NCBI GenBank assembly: GCA_964483805.1
Contig: CAZADH010000067.1
Coordinates: forward strand, 1-24,137
Source: CAZADH01 sp964483805
Lineage (GTDB): Bacteria; Muiribacteriota; Ozemobacteria; Ozemobacterales; Ozemobacteraceae
Direction of reading: 5' to 3'
DNA length: 24,137 nt
Every line of letters begins with the position of its first letter. Positions within the stretch are counted from its first letter, which is position 1. The notes under the pieces were generated by a model that was not told where the DNA came from, ran no database searches, and saw only the letters and a program-made list of their open reading frames with translations. This document shows positions 23,539-24,137 of the stretch, in pieces. The position numbers and the translations under genes are program-made.

Positions 23539-24137
23539 TCACTTGCGCAACCGCGTAACCCCGTTGTCGGTGCCGATCCAGAGATTGAAGTCATCGCATG
23601 CGAGACAAGTGACCCGCGTGCCGACCAGTCCGTCGAACGGGCACACGTCGTTGAGTTCGGCATTGGGATTTCCCGGCCACGCCCACCCCTCGACCGCGGT
23701 GAGCGCCGGTGGATTCGACGGCCACGGAAACCGCGGATGTGTTCGCTGCTCTCGGAACACGCCGCCGTGCCGCATCACACCACCCGGCAGGCTGACGCGC
23801 AGAATGCCGTTCTCGGTGCCGACCCACAATACGAGTTTGCTCTCGTCGCCCTCGGCGTCGTCAAAGAGCAGCGCCTGCACGTCATTGGCGAAGGCGCCGA
23901 CTGCCGTGACCTCGATATGCGCGTTGAGATCTTTCGACAGCACGTCGAGGCCCTTCTTGGTGCCGACGTAGAGCAACCCGTTGCGCGTCGCGAGCGCCTG
24001 AATGCTGTCGGACCGCAGATTGGCGTTGCCCAGTGACTGGATGCGATCCCACTTGCTGCCGTCGAAGACCAGGATGCCGCTGCTCTTGGTGCCGACGAAA
24101 ACCTTCTCGCCCTCGGCCGCGAGTGCGGTCACCGGCG
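23539..24137 (-). CDS. Beta-propeller protein, truncated by window edge
   Basis: Only the C-terminal 199 residues or so are in the window; the frame stays open to 24137. At least four blades of the two-component-regulator propeller type are visible: VFVGTKSSGILVFDGSKW, LLYVGTKKGLDVLSKD, LVLWVGTENGILRVSLPGG and the last, NLWIGTDNGVTRLRK. These WxGTxxGl repeats form sensory or extracellular propellers, often fused to histidine kinases or GGDEF domains at the other end of the chain. Here the protein ends right after the last blade, so any output domain is not C-terminal. The following membrane protein gene may be its partner. Confidence 0.8.
   Translation of the reverse strand, partial: PVTALAAEGEKVFVGTKSSGILVFDGSKWDRIQSLGNANLRSDSIQALATRNGLLYVGTKKGLDVLSKDLNAHIEVTAVGAFANDVQALLFDDAEGDESKLVLWVGTENGILRVSLPGGVMRHGGVFREQRTHPRFPWPSNPPALTAVEGWAWPGNPNAELNDVCPFDGLVGTRVTCLACDDFNLWIGTDNGVTRLRK

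Noticed and set aside
1..24137. CRISPR array, tRNA, rRNA, insertion sequence or phage genes
   Set aside because: I saw no regularly spaced repeats apart from the two-copy palindrome, no tRNA-like cloverleaf, and no transposase or integrase motifs.

Overview
The window is about 24.1 kb of high-GC bacterial DNA that is almost fully coding. There is no rRNA, tRNA, CRISPR array, transposase or phage gene. Most gene functions come from recognisable family motifs; several genes can only be described. The taxon cannot be fixed from the sequence. Pilin-like modules of the kind 'C..NMRVM.GAIEMFNMDH ... EPRCP..G.Y ... C..HG', large Ala/Pro-rich secreted proteins and a metH plus fused metF pair suggest an uncultured, didermic, free-living lineage. 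From memory of similar modules I would guess Riflebacteria/Ozemobacteria, with low confidence.

Layout. 59-4892 (+) is a tightly coupled run: a secreted TPR protein, a secreted Ala/Thr-rich protein of unknown function, and UvrC, with stop and start codons overlapping at both junctions. 4893-5210 is a structured non-coding stretch with serial hairpins, an extended -10 promoter and a possible leaderless 35-codon leader ORF. 5211-7016 (+) is a large membrane-anchored protein with two pilin-like modules. 7152-13148 (+) is a four-gene run: a P2B/PMCA-type Ca2+ ATPase, a predicted exported lipid-binding-like protein, a multi-pass membrane protein with a long disordered middle, and a TrmH-type rRNA/tRNA 2'-O-methyltransferase.

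The next block is on the minus strand and reads from 20894 down to 13199: acetate kinase, then (after a pair of REP-like palindromic repeats) a fused homocysteine S-methyltransferase/methylenetetrahydrofolate reductase, cobalamin-dependent methionine synthase MetH with a 4-nt overlap, and an exported 2H phosphoesterase. The reductase domain makes the 5-methyl-THF that MetH consumes, so these two genes form a compact methyl-transfer unit. 21225-21827 (+) is a small anchored protein carrying a third copy of the pilin-like module behind a strong, nearly leaderless promoter. 24137-21846 (-) holds a truncated beta-propeller protein, a polytopic membrane protein of unknown function and a small single-pass membrane protein.

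The points most worth a second look are the three copies of the Cys-containing pilin-like module outside ordinary pilin genes, the REP-like repeat pair, the unexpectedly frequent heptamer GCAATAC with its palindromic relatives, the hairpin-rich intergenic regions at 4908-5059 and 7038-7110, and an extra hydrophobic insertion in the Ca2+ ATPase. No clear defence, mobile or biosynthetic system is visible.
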